From: Sympetrum striolatum
Lineage: Eukaryota; Arthropoda; Insecta; Odonata; Libellulidae
DNA: 64,000 nt
Assembly: GCA_947579665.1 (NCBI GenBank)
Contig: OX388351.1
Span: 52,770,939 to 52,834,938, forward strand
Direction of reading: 5' to 3'
A model generated the notes under the pieces. It did no database searches, was not told the DNA's origin, and was given only the letters and a program-made list of their open reading frames with translations. The first letter of the stretch is position 1, and the number at the start of each line of letters is the position of its first letter. This document shows positions 45,831-57,540 of the stretch, one piece after another. The position numbers and the translations under genes were made by a program.

Positions 45831-48354
45831 TACGTTCCTTTTATCTTCTACCGAAAAGGAACTAAGAATATTCCAGTTTGTAAGAAATGGCGAAGGAATC
45901 TAGTCCAGTTTGGTAAATCTACGACTTCATTTATTGGTTTTAGTTGAGACTGTATTTATTGTGAATTTATACCAGTTGAAGATAACAATTTTAGTTGAAG
46001 ATGCATTGCTGTTAAGTTTTTATTGACACAGCGAATCCGCATTTAAAGATGTAATCATTATCTTTGACAAATACGAAGTCCGCTTCTCATTTCTTAAATG
46101 GCGTTCCACCAAGTACGGTCAGATCACATCGAATTTATTATCTTTGACCTTATCTGAACATATCTCTCCCTTGAAGTCTTCGCATAATCCACATACACGT
46201 TAATGTGTATATTTATCATAAAACGAACAATCTCTAGCGATACTTGGTGGAATTTCATATTGAATATAGGTATTTATTTACAAAATTTGTTCTATTCCAC
46301 ATATACACTGGCATAGGGAGACAAAGGTTTCAGCGTAACATTACTCAATCATTAGGACTAGATGATGATGGCGTAGTTTTTGTTTCAAACTAAATTATTA
46401 TCCACATTTTCTGTCCACAACCCGCAGGCATGCGTATGCATAATATTCTGTTAATATAACTTGTTAAATTTGAAACTAAAATCCCAGCTCCTTTTGTCAG
46501 GCGTACTTAACCTGTGCATTTCATTGTGCAACATTTCTTGTCTTACCAAAGTTCAAAAATTTCCACTTTTGAGAAGATCTTTCCTCGGATCCTTCAAACG
46601 GCTTTCCCGTCATCGCCAGTGGTCCTCTCCTCATATCTTTCTCCCTTCTGGAACAATGTATTGAGTTGGCAACCCTGCTCTACATGTCATTACGAAGACC
46701 TGCTGCCACTGCTCTTCCAACTCTCCTGCTGTTCTCCCACCCTCGTCTCCCCTCTCTCGCTCTGTTTTTTCTCTCGGATCAACGGGAAAGAGAAAGGGAA
46801 GGGGATTCACGGAAAATTGAGGGAGATTTTGTCTCGTGAGACGAGGGATAAAGTTTCGATGTATCGAAAAATAAGAGATGGAAACATCGATTACAATGGC
46901 TTGATATATCGCAATTTAAACAGGGTTTAACCCAACTTTTATTTTGTAATCTTAAACTTGTAAGATGGGGCTTTCAAATAAGGAAATCATAGTTTAAAAT
47001 AACGAAAGATTTACTTTTTATAATAATTTCAATAATTTTTGGTAGTTTTGAGGCATCGATTTACGATATATCGCTTTTAATGGCTTCATGTATCGAAATT
47101 TCAAAAGTCTATCCGTTCTATCACTCGGCGATCTATCGAAAGTTTAGATGACATATTTGTTACGGCTTGAGTGATCAATTTTCAGTTCAGTTTCGTATTC
47201 GATACGGTTCTGTTTCAAGAATGTTATAGCAATACAAAGTAGAATTAAAGTCTTGTGATTTTGAAGTAACTAGAATTTCCACTTTCATCTTATAAAATCT
47301 TCTTCGTGATTTGTTCATTACAATTCCCTCTAATAGTATTTCTCCGATGATCTTTCTACCACATCTCTGTTAGTTAATTTTTCCATCCCATTTTATGTAA
47401 AAAGTATAAAATTTAAAAACATTTAATCATGTTTACTTTTACTGTCTCGATTTTCGGCTTTCATAAATCTCAGTGTCTCGATCTTAGGTAAATTATTTTC
47501 ATACTGATAAATTGTTTTCCATATTTATATTATCATGGATTTTACTATATAATAGACGTATATTCTCGTATTATGTTGAATATATTTTTCTATTTTCTGG
47601 AATTCTTTTCATATCTCTGAATCAGTTCCATTCGCCTCAGGCTTGTCTTTCAGGGTCCCCCTCTCTGCCGATATCTCCTATTTGTGTATCTATGAATAGA
47701 GCTCCTCTTGAGATGGGCCATATCGCACCGTCTTAAGAGGGCAGAGTACTGTTGTGGTTTTCGGGCCCTTTATCATGCGACGTATGCACCGTTGACCTAT
47801 TGATCTTCTTAGCTCCTGACGTAATCTCTGTACTATACGGAATAATTTCCTTTTCTAACGGATGAGGTCGTTGCGACATCCCGCGGGTAACGATTATTAC
47901 ATTGTTGCTTCGCGTTGCAATTTGGGAATATTTTTGTTGTTTTCATCGAAAAATTTCATGTTAGCTTTCATTTGTTTTCACTCTAGTAGAAGGCCTGTTG
48001 ACGTTTTATTATCTTTAAAGTAAGTTAACACATCATTTTTGTTTCAATATTGCTCCTGGACATGAGATAAAGAATGAAATTTATTAAAAATTGAGGATGA
48101 ACAACGTATCGTTATTTTGCAATGTTTATTAAGAATCTTAAATATATTTCGTGGAAAGGGAAAGCCTATAACTTTCAGTTACCATCGATTACAGGGGATA
48201 ATGCTAATTACAGTCCAAGTGAGTCAGTGTATCTTTGATTTAATTTATTGAAGTAAGTTTATCCTCGATTATAGGCTCAGTTGTGGTTAGTAGAGATACG
48301 GGAATTCAGTACACCTTTATCTAATAATTAGGTCTCTAACTTTTGCTCTGTAAA
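45831..48354. other. Non-coding stretch
   Basis: It includes a pyrimidine-rich island at about 46,560-46,770 whose overlapping frames are compositional. A cluster of TATCGAT-like words (CGATGTATCGAAA, CATCGATTAC, GATATATCGC, CATCGATTTACGATATATCG) occurs at 46,855-47,140. No gene was recognised. Confidence 0.45.
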
Positions 48355-48640
48355 TATCCTCATCCCCTTCACCATTAGCGACTAAATGTGTTAAGGAGGG
48401 GATGAGGCAATTAGGACAAGTGGGGAATGTCGTAATTTTCTCTTAATCTTCTCACTGAGCCAGATTATTGCTAACAAAACAGCATATTTAAGCGTAGCAT
48501 CATAACCATAAGAATAACTTATTTATATAATTCAGTGAGTATTAATAAGAGTCAATGTCAGGGAAGATCATCTGTCATATCTCAGTATCTTTTATGATAT
48601 AACAGCCATGACTATGTATGGAGCGGAAATAAATGACGGT
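48355..48640. repeat. Diverged dispersed repeat, copy 2
   Basis: Partner of 45,545-45,830. It contains CCCCTTCACCATTAGCGACT, TCTTCTCACTGAGCCAGA, GTCATATCTCAGTAT and ATAACAGCCATGAC in the same order. The element type is unknown. Confidence 0.5.
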
Positions 48641-49304
48641 TATATTTTTCTATAACCCGTGTCTAAGTGAAAAATATCCAATCATTCAAGGTGTTGTAGC
48701 AGGAACAGAAATAGTGTCAAGAATAAGAAAAGCACAATTCATTGAGCCGATGAATTTTGGGGAAAGATCAAGAGGTTTCAACAACTTCAGGGGTTTCGGT
48801 CCCTTTTTTCTTCTCTTTTCCCTTATTCATATCTTTCGTCTCTCTTCCCACGCCACTTTCTCCTTCCCTCGGTCCACGAAAAGGGGGCCTCCGGCCGCGT
48901 CCTCGGCAAAACTGGAAACTGGAGCAATCTGGCAACATCAACTTCTTTTTCCCTCTCGTCCCGTTTTTCTCCCCTTTCGGGTGTGCAGCCGTCTGTCCCG
49001 AACCTCTCCTCTTATTCCGTCTATTTTACTCTTCGTCGCTTTCTCTTCCTCATACTTTTCCTCTCTGACTTTCCCTCCTCTTCATTTTTTAGAGTTAAAT
49101 ATAAAGGAGGGTTTATTCGGGTTAAGGTGTCCGATCCTGTTTCTACGAGTTTTCTTTGGGTGAATGCGAGGCAAAATCTCTGTTTCAATCCCTTTTGTCG
49201 TCTTAATTCCGATCTCCTTTATGTCTACGTCAAATTATGTGGTACCTTTTTGGTCTCAAGTATGATTTTCCACAAGCATAATCTTGTCTAATTTCTAGCC
49301 TATT

Positions 49305-49920
49305 CTTAAGTATAGGTGTTATACGAGAGAATTGTCTGAACCGTTCAACCTCTTCTTCTGGTAGCCTTTTATGGGATTGTACTTATGAGTCTCAAGTTAG
49401 ATTGAAGATTTTTTCATAACCATAGCCTAATTTATTAAGACTTTATTTATCTATACTTTTATTATTTAGAATTATCTAGACTTTTCATTATTAGAAGTGT
49501 TATATGAGAGAACAATCAGAATAGTTCTCTTGTTCTATTAGCCTCAAATAGGGTGGTTCTTATGAGTTTCAAGTTTGTTCAAAGATTTTCCAGTAGTGTA
49601 ACTAAATCTATTTTTCAGTAATTTCACTAGCGGAGTTGTACAAATAGCCAAAACAAAATTGAGAGAGTTATTTGAAATTCTATACCCTTCTTCAGTTAGC
49701 CAAAATGGGATGATGCATACTTATCGAAGTCCCAAGTTTGATGGAAGACTTTCCTCTAGGGTGACCAAGTTAATATCCAGTCTTTTCAAAAGAAAGTAGA
49801 GGATTAGGGGATTCTCTACACATTTCTACTTCTTCTTCTATGCCTCAAATGGTACTTATGAGTACCAAGTTTGATAAAATATTTTCCTTCAGAGTTACCA
49901 AATCTGTTTCTTGGAGGTTT
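49305..49920 (+). repeat. Diverged tandem array, about four units of 120-190 bp
   Basis: Each unit carries a version of CTTATGAGTNNCAAGTTTGA followed by a GAAGATTTTCC-like and a T(A)ACCAAATCT-like block: near 49,385, 49,559, 49,718 and 49,856. Earlier unit parts (GTTATANGAGAGAA, CTCTTCTTCT.TAGCC) also recur. No protein frame runs through. Confidence 0.6.
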
Positions 49921-49983
49921 TCATTATTTTATTCCCAGTTGTTTAATTAACGAATTTGAAGTTTGATAATTAATAAAGACCCC

Positions 49984-49985
<2 letters not shown>

Positions 49986-50014
<29 letters not shown>
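49986..50014 (+). repeat. (AAT)n microsatellite
   Basis: A clean run of about nine AAT triplets with no conserved GGGCGAGAT core beside it, unlike the other AAT runs in the window. Confidence 0.85.
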
Positions 50015-50635
50015 TTATTTGTATACCTCTTCTTGTTGTTGTTTTTATTAAGTATATGCTTAGTCAAAGTTTTCGAAATGTAATCTAATTAGATTAAAGG
50101 CTTTTTTGAAGCGGAACGAAATCTATTTTATCAGTCCTTCCATGCATATTTAGTTTTATGCCTTACTTCTTTCTTGAAATGTAGGTTTGGTTGTTAATCG
50201 TTTTCAAAATAGGAATACTGCTTCTCGAAAATTTAGACGCCCATCGCAAAGTGTTTCGAACTTCTTTTTGATGTCCTCTTCAAGGTACACTTACCTTGTA
50301 CCTTTCCAATTCCCTATTTTCCAATTTTCCCCCAATAAGTCCATTCTTTCTCTTGTTTAGTCAATACTGATATTATGACATTTTATATGAGTTGTTCTTT
50401 TTCTTTTTGTTTTTGTATGATATAATTGGCTCGTCTTTTTGTCTTCTACGTCTCATTTAATCTGATTTCATCCCTTACTTGAGTTTTCCTATCTCTAGGT
50501 TTCGTAGGTTTTTCCCACCCCCTTCCTGAAGTGGAAATTTTTTCCTAAGCTCTTAGATTAGTTTTTTCAAATCCACAAAGTAGTCTTCTTCTATGTACCT
50601 TTTTCAAGCAATCTTTTTTAAATTTATACGACGAA

Positions 50636-50735
50636 GGGTTAAATGTAAGAAGAGACTTTACAGTCTCAATCTCGCCATGAATTAAGTCCGTTATTATTAT
50701 TATTATTAATGTTATTATTATTTTATTTTTATCCT
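50636..50735 (-). repeat. (AAT)n-GGCGAGATTGAGACT repeat, copy 4 (inverted)
   Basis: On the - strand an (AAT)n run is followed by ACGGACTTAATTCATGGCGA, the GAGACTGTAAAGTCTC hairpin and TTCTTACATTT. This is the only copy of the family in opposite orientation. Confidence 0.65.
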
Positions 50736-50786
50736 CACTCTTCACTTGTACTAGATGGTACTTAAAGGTCTCAAGCACGGATCACA

Positions 50787-51270
50787 ATGTTTCTTCAAGC
50801 TTTTCGTGCCTTTCCCCCTTTCCCGAACCAAAGAGTTCGCTGGAACTGGATATTCGTCCCTATAAATTTCTCCGTCTGCCCATTCATCTGCTCCTCCCAC
50901 ATTCAGTCATCGGCGTGGGCGCCTCATTCATACATTCGTGCGCCTCACCCATTCATTCCACTCGAATCGCTTTACACGAAACGCTCGAAAGAGAAACCTT
51001 TTTTCCTCTCGCTTTCCTTTAATCCCCGTTTCTCCCTCGCTTATGCAGCGATCTTATCCCGTGCTTTGTCCACCCTCTTCCATCTCTATCTCAACGCTCA
51101 CTAACGGGGCGTTCTCCGTTACATATGTTTTATTCAAAGTCTACCGTCTTCATTTATTCTCCATCTTCCCTGACTCCCGCTGGAGCTCCTCCTGGTTTCG
51201 GTCGTGGTTGTTCAACTCCCCGCATTTCAATTTCCCTTTTTTTTTAACTGTACATTTTGATCTGATTAGT
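50787..51270. other. CpG-containing pyrimidine-rich block
   Basis: Strongly C/T-biased on the + strand with moderate CpG. Two overlapping S/F/P-rich frames (50,787-51,104 and 50,938-51,273) follow from composition, and no domain was recognised. Confidence 0.35.
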
Positions 51271-51344
51271 TGATATCGTCAGGAGTTAGCCTTTCTGGAA
51301 ATGTTGCATAAACTTTATCGCATTGGAAACCTTTATCTAGTAAG

Positions 51345-51785
51345 CTTTGTTTTAGTAAGTAAGTAAGTTAGTTTATTTAGAACGAAATTCTAATATTTAC
51401 AGTTGTTCATAATAGACATACAATACAATATACATACAATATAATATACATAAAATAATATAATAAGTAATACATGCATACCTACAATGATATAAAGAAT
51501 ACATAATGTACATAATATGATAATAACATTCATTAGCAAATATTTGAACAAAGTAAAAGTATTTTGAACCTGTATTAAAAACATTTACATATTTTTTCCG
51601 TGTTTGCACATGCTTTTCTAAATGCATTTTCATTTTCTAATTTTCTAATCCATTCAGGAAGACTATTAAAAAGATTAAATCCATCAATTATTAATGATTT
51701 CCTTGAGAAATTAGTTTTAAACTTATGAGTTTTTAAATTTGATTGCTGTATAAATGCATATTTATGATAGTCACTATTTTAGAGG
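51345..51785 (-). mobile_element. 3' end of a non-LTR retrotransposon (reverse-transcriptase C-terminal relic)
   Basis: On the - strand, 51,785 down to 51,578 reads as an uninterrupted frame ending KCF and a stop. It contains SRKSLIIDGFNLFNSLPEWI, which has the S-F/L-x(4)-G-x(3)-[FWY]-N-x-LP pattern found just after the reverse-transcriptase domain of Jockey/CR1-type LINEs. About 200 bases of AT-rich 3' UTR follow, ending in an (ACTT)n run near 51,352-51,370. The upstream polymerase core is missing, so the copy is 5'-truncated and inactive. The clade is not certain. Confidence 0.6.
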
Positions 51786-54700
51786 TTCAAAATCTCCAAT
51801 ATCGTTCTTTGTCGCCCCTTTGCTACCGGTATTCGGAAACAACAGAAATGCCCGGACAACCCATCTTCTAAGAAGCATTCAATGAGCGTTTCAATAGCTA
51901 TCATCATCATGGGTAAAAGAGTACCAAATGATGATAGCACCGCTATTTGGCGATGGAATTTCATTTTAGTGTCATTTATGGTGATTTCTAACATAATAAT
52001 TGATTCTAGATAATTAGAAAAAATAGGGTGTGTTATTTTTTCTTATTAAAAAGGTAGCACGATTTTGATAGGATAATTGCTTTCCATCAGTATTAGATGT
52101 AACTATTTAAAGTTGTTTAAGCATGGTTAGCTGTGGTTTTACCCATAAACCTCGTTAATTTCCTACTTCCTCACTTATGAAGTTCATTTAAGGCATTAAT
52201 AATTACGAATAAAATGTTTGAAACAAGATTCAGGCAGTAACAAAAGTCGCTCTAGGTTTCATATGGAATTTAGCCGCTATTCAAATAAATAAATAATTGA
52301 ATGATTGGATTTCTAACTTTCCCAAGTACTTAATAAATTTCATGACATTTATTTTATTATCTTATATTTATCATTATTTTATTTTAATCATAAACATTCA
52401 TAAAGTATAAACAATTATACAGCCGTTAATATCACAAGAAATAGGTATTGAGTAAATTAAGAAAATTAAATTTTTTATTTAAAGTTCATATAAGATTATT
52501 TTAAAAGAATTGCACGATGAACTTAATCTCACCCGTCTTCTTTGTAATTGAGTTCCACTGTGAAATTATAGCCAAGGTTCTCTTAGTGTCACGTTCTTCG
52601 CTTTGTTTACGCTCAGTAAAACACTCAGAAACTGTGGCAGCGCTTATATCATCGCGTGAGCAATATCTATTACACCTCCACGCTCCATAAATGAGGATAA
52701 AGGCACTCGCGATTAGGCTAATTTCGTTTGCGTAAAGTTCGTCACGATAAATTGTTGATACGAGTATGATCGTCTCTAATTTTCGGCTCTTTTCCGAAGA
52801 ACGATCGAGAAAGCGTGACGCTATTTACTGAGAAGCTCGCTCATAAATTTATCGATGACGTGCCGTCCGTCTGCATATGAGGAGATGACGCGAAGCGGGG
52901 AAATACGGAACGAATTTTAATCTCCTTCATTTGTTTAGCCTTTCCTCCCTTCTTAGTCGGTTTTATCTTTTCCACGACCATAACTTTCATCAATTTAGCC
53001 TCCCTTACGTCACCGGCCATTTAAACAGCCGCTTAGATAAATTAACGCTGCGTTACAGTATGTATCACGGTTAACGTCCGACTACCTTATTGCCAGTGTG
53101 TTTGTCTTTACTATCACGCCACCTACTTTCCGATTCTCTTTCGATGAGCTTGTTTCTACACCGCCTTATTTCCTCAATTTGCATATTTTATCTCGTTAGC
53201 TTGGGATGAAGATTGAGATTTTCCTTCCGTGCCTCGGAGGACGAATTTCCACTTTTCCAAAGTCTTCCTTTCGATTTTTTTCAGGAATTAATAATTAAAT
53301 TGGTTTCATATGGTATTTATTATGCCTATGTATGTCTCTGGATTAATAAATATTATTATTATTATTATTATTATTATTTAGGATAATTTTGTTTTGGGGA
53401 TCTTTTCGCAGGCTCTATTGCAAATTTTTAATTAGGGAGAACCCTAATTTGATCTTCCATTTCCTTATTTTAACCGATACCTCCCGTAGTGACTTTGTTA
53501 GGGTTAGGTTGTGGGCACCGTATTTCACTACTCTTAGACGATCCCGAACCTAGACGATTTTTTCCCTAGAACTTCACTAGAGTATTAAATGAAATTCGAT
53601 CGGTAACCAGTAACATGAAGATAAAATTAATACCGGAGAATTCAGCTTGCTAAATTATAAGTATTCGAATAGAAAAAGAGTAAAAATATTGAGGTGTGTT
53701 CCAAATGCGTTGGAAACCGATTAAAAGGTCAATAAGATAAAATTTTAAATGAGAATATTGATATAAAATGTCTTTTAGATGGCATTAGTAATGTGGTCTA
53801 GCTACATTTATGAATAAAAATGGCACAATGATGTACGTTAATGTTTACACGATGATAAAGACTTGGAATCGAAAATTTTGTTGTCGTTTGTAAGACGAAC
53901 ATCCTTTTCTTATGAAGACCGTAAGGGCATAAATAATCTTCCTATATTCTTGCAAATACGATATTTCAGAGAGTTAGTAGATTAGAAAAATATCAACTTA
54001 ATGTAAGATACACGTTTTTCTTCTGTAATCGGTAAATGTGCAAATATCTCAAACATCCCCAGCTATATAAGAAATGTTACTATTACAGATCTTTCTTCTA
54101 TCCGCAACCCAAATCTTTTGACCGTAGATCTTTCGAAGAAACTTTTTCCATCTTTTAAAGCCCCTGTAGAAATATAATTCATTCGGTCAAAATTATTACT
54201 TCACGTAGGAGGTTCAAGGACAATTTATTTGTTCACTATATGCTTTTATTTCGAGAAATGACAGTGATGTTCGAATTTTCCTGGAATTCATTTCTCTCCT
54301 GTTAAAAGCACTATCTTCCAGATGACATCCACTGCTTTCCGTGGAACGCATTTGCTGTTATTAAGTGATGTGGGTGTTTTTTGCTGCAATTCGCGAAACT
54401 AGTTTCATGGTTGTTGTGTTCGTCATCTCTCGAACTTTGAAAACTGATTTTTCCATGAATATGAATTCCGCTTTCTTTGAATATCTTTGTCTGTTAGGAC
54501 CCAATTCAATATGTAAACGTATCGAAGAATAGTTTCCTTATTTACATTTAGATGTGAATTATACAGATTTGAAGCAAATATTCCTTGGTGTACTTATTTC
54601 GGTAGTTTTTCATTTCTATGAAGATTTCGTAAATTCAATAATTTTCATTTTTTATCAATTTTTTGTGAAAACCTAAGAAAACATTTCAGTGTTTATATTT

Positions 54701-55069
54701 CATGTAATTATTTTACACCTATGATAGTTACATAGATATAGATAGATAGTTATTTATGGTGAATTTTATCTCACATCTTTCAGTTTTAAACACAGCTATA
54801 CTTAATTTTAGGGTTTACTTTCACTTTTCCAAAACTTTCTCGATTTCAACCAAAAGTTACATATTTTTGCATAGTATTTGAAGATAATGAATCGGAAGAA
54901 TTGAGTCATGCAAGGAAAATTTGTTTTTTTTAAATACTACCCAATAAATTCTTGCTCTTGAGACTTTGTCTTATAATAAATATTGAGTAATTTACAAGAA
55001 AGCCAACGAAAATTTAGTGAAACGTGGCTTTTACAGTAGTATGCATGAAAAAATCGAGTAGAAAAAAAT
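51786..55069. other. Long non-coding stretch
   Basis: No exon was recognised. A CpG-richer patch lies at 52,590-53,240. An (ATT)n microsatellite lies at about 53,350-53,379. Confidence 0.5.
53350..53379 (+). repeat. (ATT)n microsatellite
   Basis: A clean run of about nine ATT triplets. No GGGCGAGAT-type core is attached on either side. Confidence 0.85.
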
Positions 55070-55191
55070 CATTCTTTTCGCGAACGATACGCGACTATAC
55101 CCGAGTAAAGAAGTAGTTTGGATTCAACTGGTATTTACACCCTCTGCCACACCCCGAAAGGCAGCTTGCAGGGTATTAATGTAGATGTAGA
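55070..55191 (+). repeat. Dispersed repeat with GCGAACGATACGCG head (copy 3)
   Basis: TTCGCGAACGATACGCGACT is followed by a variable middle, then CACCCTCTGCCACACCCCGA, GGCAGCTTGCAGGGTATTAA and a (TGTAGA)n tail. Same order as copy 2, and the core matches copy 1. Confidence 0.65.
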
Positions 55192-56940
55192 GTACTGGTA
55201 TAGAGACTTTTTCTCAGAATATTTACTGGAAACTCTTCAAAATCTGCATATAACATTTCGCACTATAAATGCACAGTAATATAATAATAATTTTGAAATT
55301 ATTTGCCAATATACGCAACCACTCTTTCTTTTCTCATACATTAATTTCCTTGCGCATTTTAGTAGTAGACGTGCAACACCGGTATCAACCATAGTAAGTT
55401 ATAAGAAGGTTGCACTGAAAATTCATGAGATAGACTCTCAAAGCTGCCGAAGGAGTGTCTGCAGACTGTGAAAGAGAAGTTTTTCGTCCGGAGCAAAAAC
55501 TGCAATCATTTTCGTTACCCTCAAGGTCGCAACCATCTGTTAAAATGAATGTTGCTCTGTTTTTACGGGGGTGGTTACTACCCTCTTACAAAGGGAATTC
55601 GCCATTCGCGTGTACGCCCAAACCTCAAGGAAAACTCCATTGATAAAGGTTCAACCCTTCAAGGCTAACGCGTCTCTGTGGGAAAAAACATAACGGAGAG
55701 ATTCCCGCAATTAACGTCTTTCTTTTCCGAAGCAGAATTTATTAATCTCGTTTATAAAGACTCCGCTTGCTATTTAATTGTTCCTGGTTTTCCTTTTTCG
55801 ATTTATTTCTCTTTCTTCCCAAGCCGTTTTTGCATCCCCGCTGCAGATCCGACTTCCTTTTCTGTATCACCTGTTGCTGAATCTCTTCCCATCTCTCGCT
55901 CATTTATACTCTGCCGCGGTGCTGTTTTCCTTATCGAGCCAAGAGATGCGCTTGTTTTCAAATTACTACCTTCTGTACCGGTCGATCTGTCAGACTTTCC
56001 CTGTTTCAGTTCTCTTGGTTGCTAATTGGTACGTAAAGAAGCGGTGCTCTCGGATGTGTCCCTATGTCCCGCCTTATGTTGATGGATTTGTCTCACGGAT
56101 GTAGACGATCAATGTTTTTTTACTGCTATAGCTATGTGATTTATAGTCTGAAATGTGTTACCATGCTACTTTTGGATGACGTCAAAATTTAAGTTGAAAA
56201 TCAAGGATAATCTCGCTGACTGAATAAATGAATCGTTGCTAGGCTGAGATAAGTTGCCGTTAAACGATTAGTTTCACCTGTGTAGCGTTTTAAAACTAAA
56301 ATTGAGATTTTTTGCAACTAGGTGGCAGATTGAATGTGAGGTCTCGAGTTATTCTCTAGCTATTGTAAATTGAAGATATAACCGTAATTGATTCGGGAAT
56401 CTAAATCAATTTTTGTGATTTTTTGAAAGCTTTCTCCAAAATGATGGATAAAATACCGCATATATATTCATAAGATCTCAGACAAACGGATTTGAAAGTT
56501 GTTTGAATAAGAAAATTCAGCGATATCTAGAACATAAATTAGCGTAAATTCTAACGTCAGAGTCTTCAAATTGTAGAGAAGGACTTCAGAGATTAATAAT
56601 TGATATGCCACCGAGAATTCTACATAAATATAAACATGTTAAATCTTCTTCCGCTCATTTTCCCCAACAAACACACCTTCAACTCCTCGTAGTTGGTCTA
56701 ACTTTATTGGTCTAACTTTAAAATTGCTTTTGCTATAATAACATTTTTAAGACGAACCTGTGAACCACAGGTTCACCGGAACCGATCTTATCCTCACTAT
56801 TTTTATGTAACACTTGCTGAGTTACCTTCTCTCCTGCTCCATTCATACATTTTTACACCATTCTAAACTCTTTTAGTTGGGATTTATACTTTGATACATT
56901 GATTTATAACTGAGCAACGTATTGGTTGCCCATTCAAAGT
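55192..56940. other. Non-coding stretch with a pyrimidine-rich island
   Basis: The island at about 55,730-56,030 yields two overlapping F/L/S-rich frames on the + strand, with no domain. The rest is AT-rich and unremarkable. Confidence 0.45.
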
Positions 56941-57049
56941 TGAGTTGACATTTGAAGAATTTTATCACTCATTGGTTGCTGATAAATATCAACCGGAGGT
57001 CAGTTCATCCACCCTAGTGAACATGGGCTGTCTGATACTGCAGATGAAG

Positions 57050-57540
57050 CCCAACCATCACATTGGTCGCGTCGTTCCTCGGCCTTTTTCACAACTTAGC
57101 GTGTATCGTCGGAGTGCATCCAACCCATAAAAGTCCCGCGCTATTAGGTGTGCACAACAGTCTTGGATGCTGCTGAATGGAGAGTGCGTCTTCGCATAGG
57201 TCGTCTTCACTTTTTTATTTTCTGCACATCGTGCACTTGTTTCTTTTCGTTCGCGTGGGAAGAGAAAGGAGTAGTCTGCCGCCCATTTGTGCCGACTGCA
57301 TTCAGTGCCCCAACAGGCCGTTCGGATAGGACTCTTTCTTTCGATCGCAGTCATCTGTTTAACCACGTGGTGCTTCTTTAAATGATCACGAGATCTCCGC
57401 TTCGCCAATAGTCGCCCATCGATTCGTACCTGTTTCGCCGTGTGACCGCGATGTGTTCCCCGTCGTTGTCATGGTGATGTGGATGTTGATTAGCCGGTAT
57501 CTCATTGCCCGCGAGAACATCAAATCGTAAGTTTGTGACC
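57050..57540. promoter_or_regulatory. CpG-rich block, possible alternative promoter
   Basis: GC and CpG rise sharply (GTCGCGTCGTTCCTCGGCC, CGTGTATCGTCGGAGTGC). A TATA-like CATAAAAG lies at 57,127-57,134. A donor-like ATC followed by GTAAGT at 57,528 could end a leader exon. Frames on both strands overlap and show no domain. This would fit a second promoter inside a long + strand gene, but the evidence is compositional. Confidence 0.3.

Noticed and set aside
46514..46930. 138-codon frame as an exon
   Set aside because: It overlaps a second frame in a C/T-rich stretch and has no recognisable motif.
48633..49163. 176-codon frame as a gene
   Set aside because: It lies in a pyrimidine-rich block, overlaps two similar frames and has F/S/P-rich low-complexity sequence with no domain.
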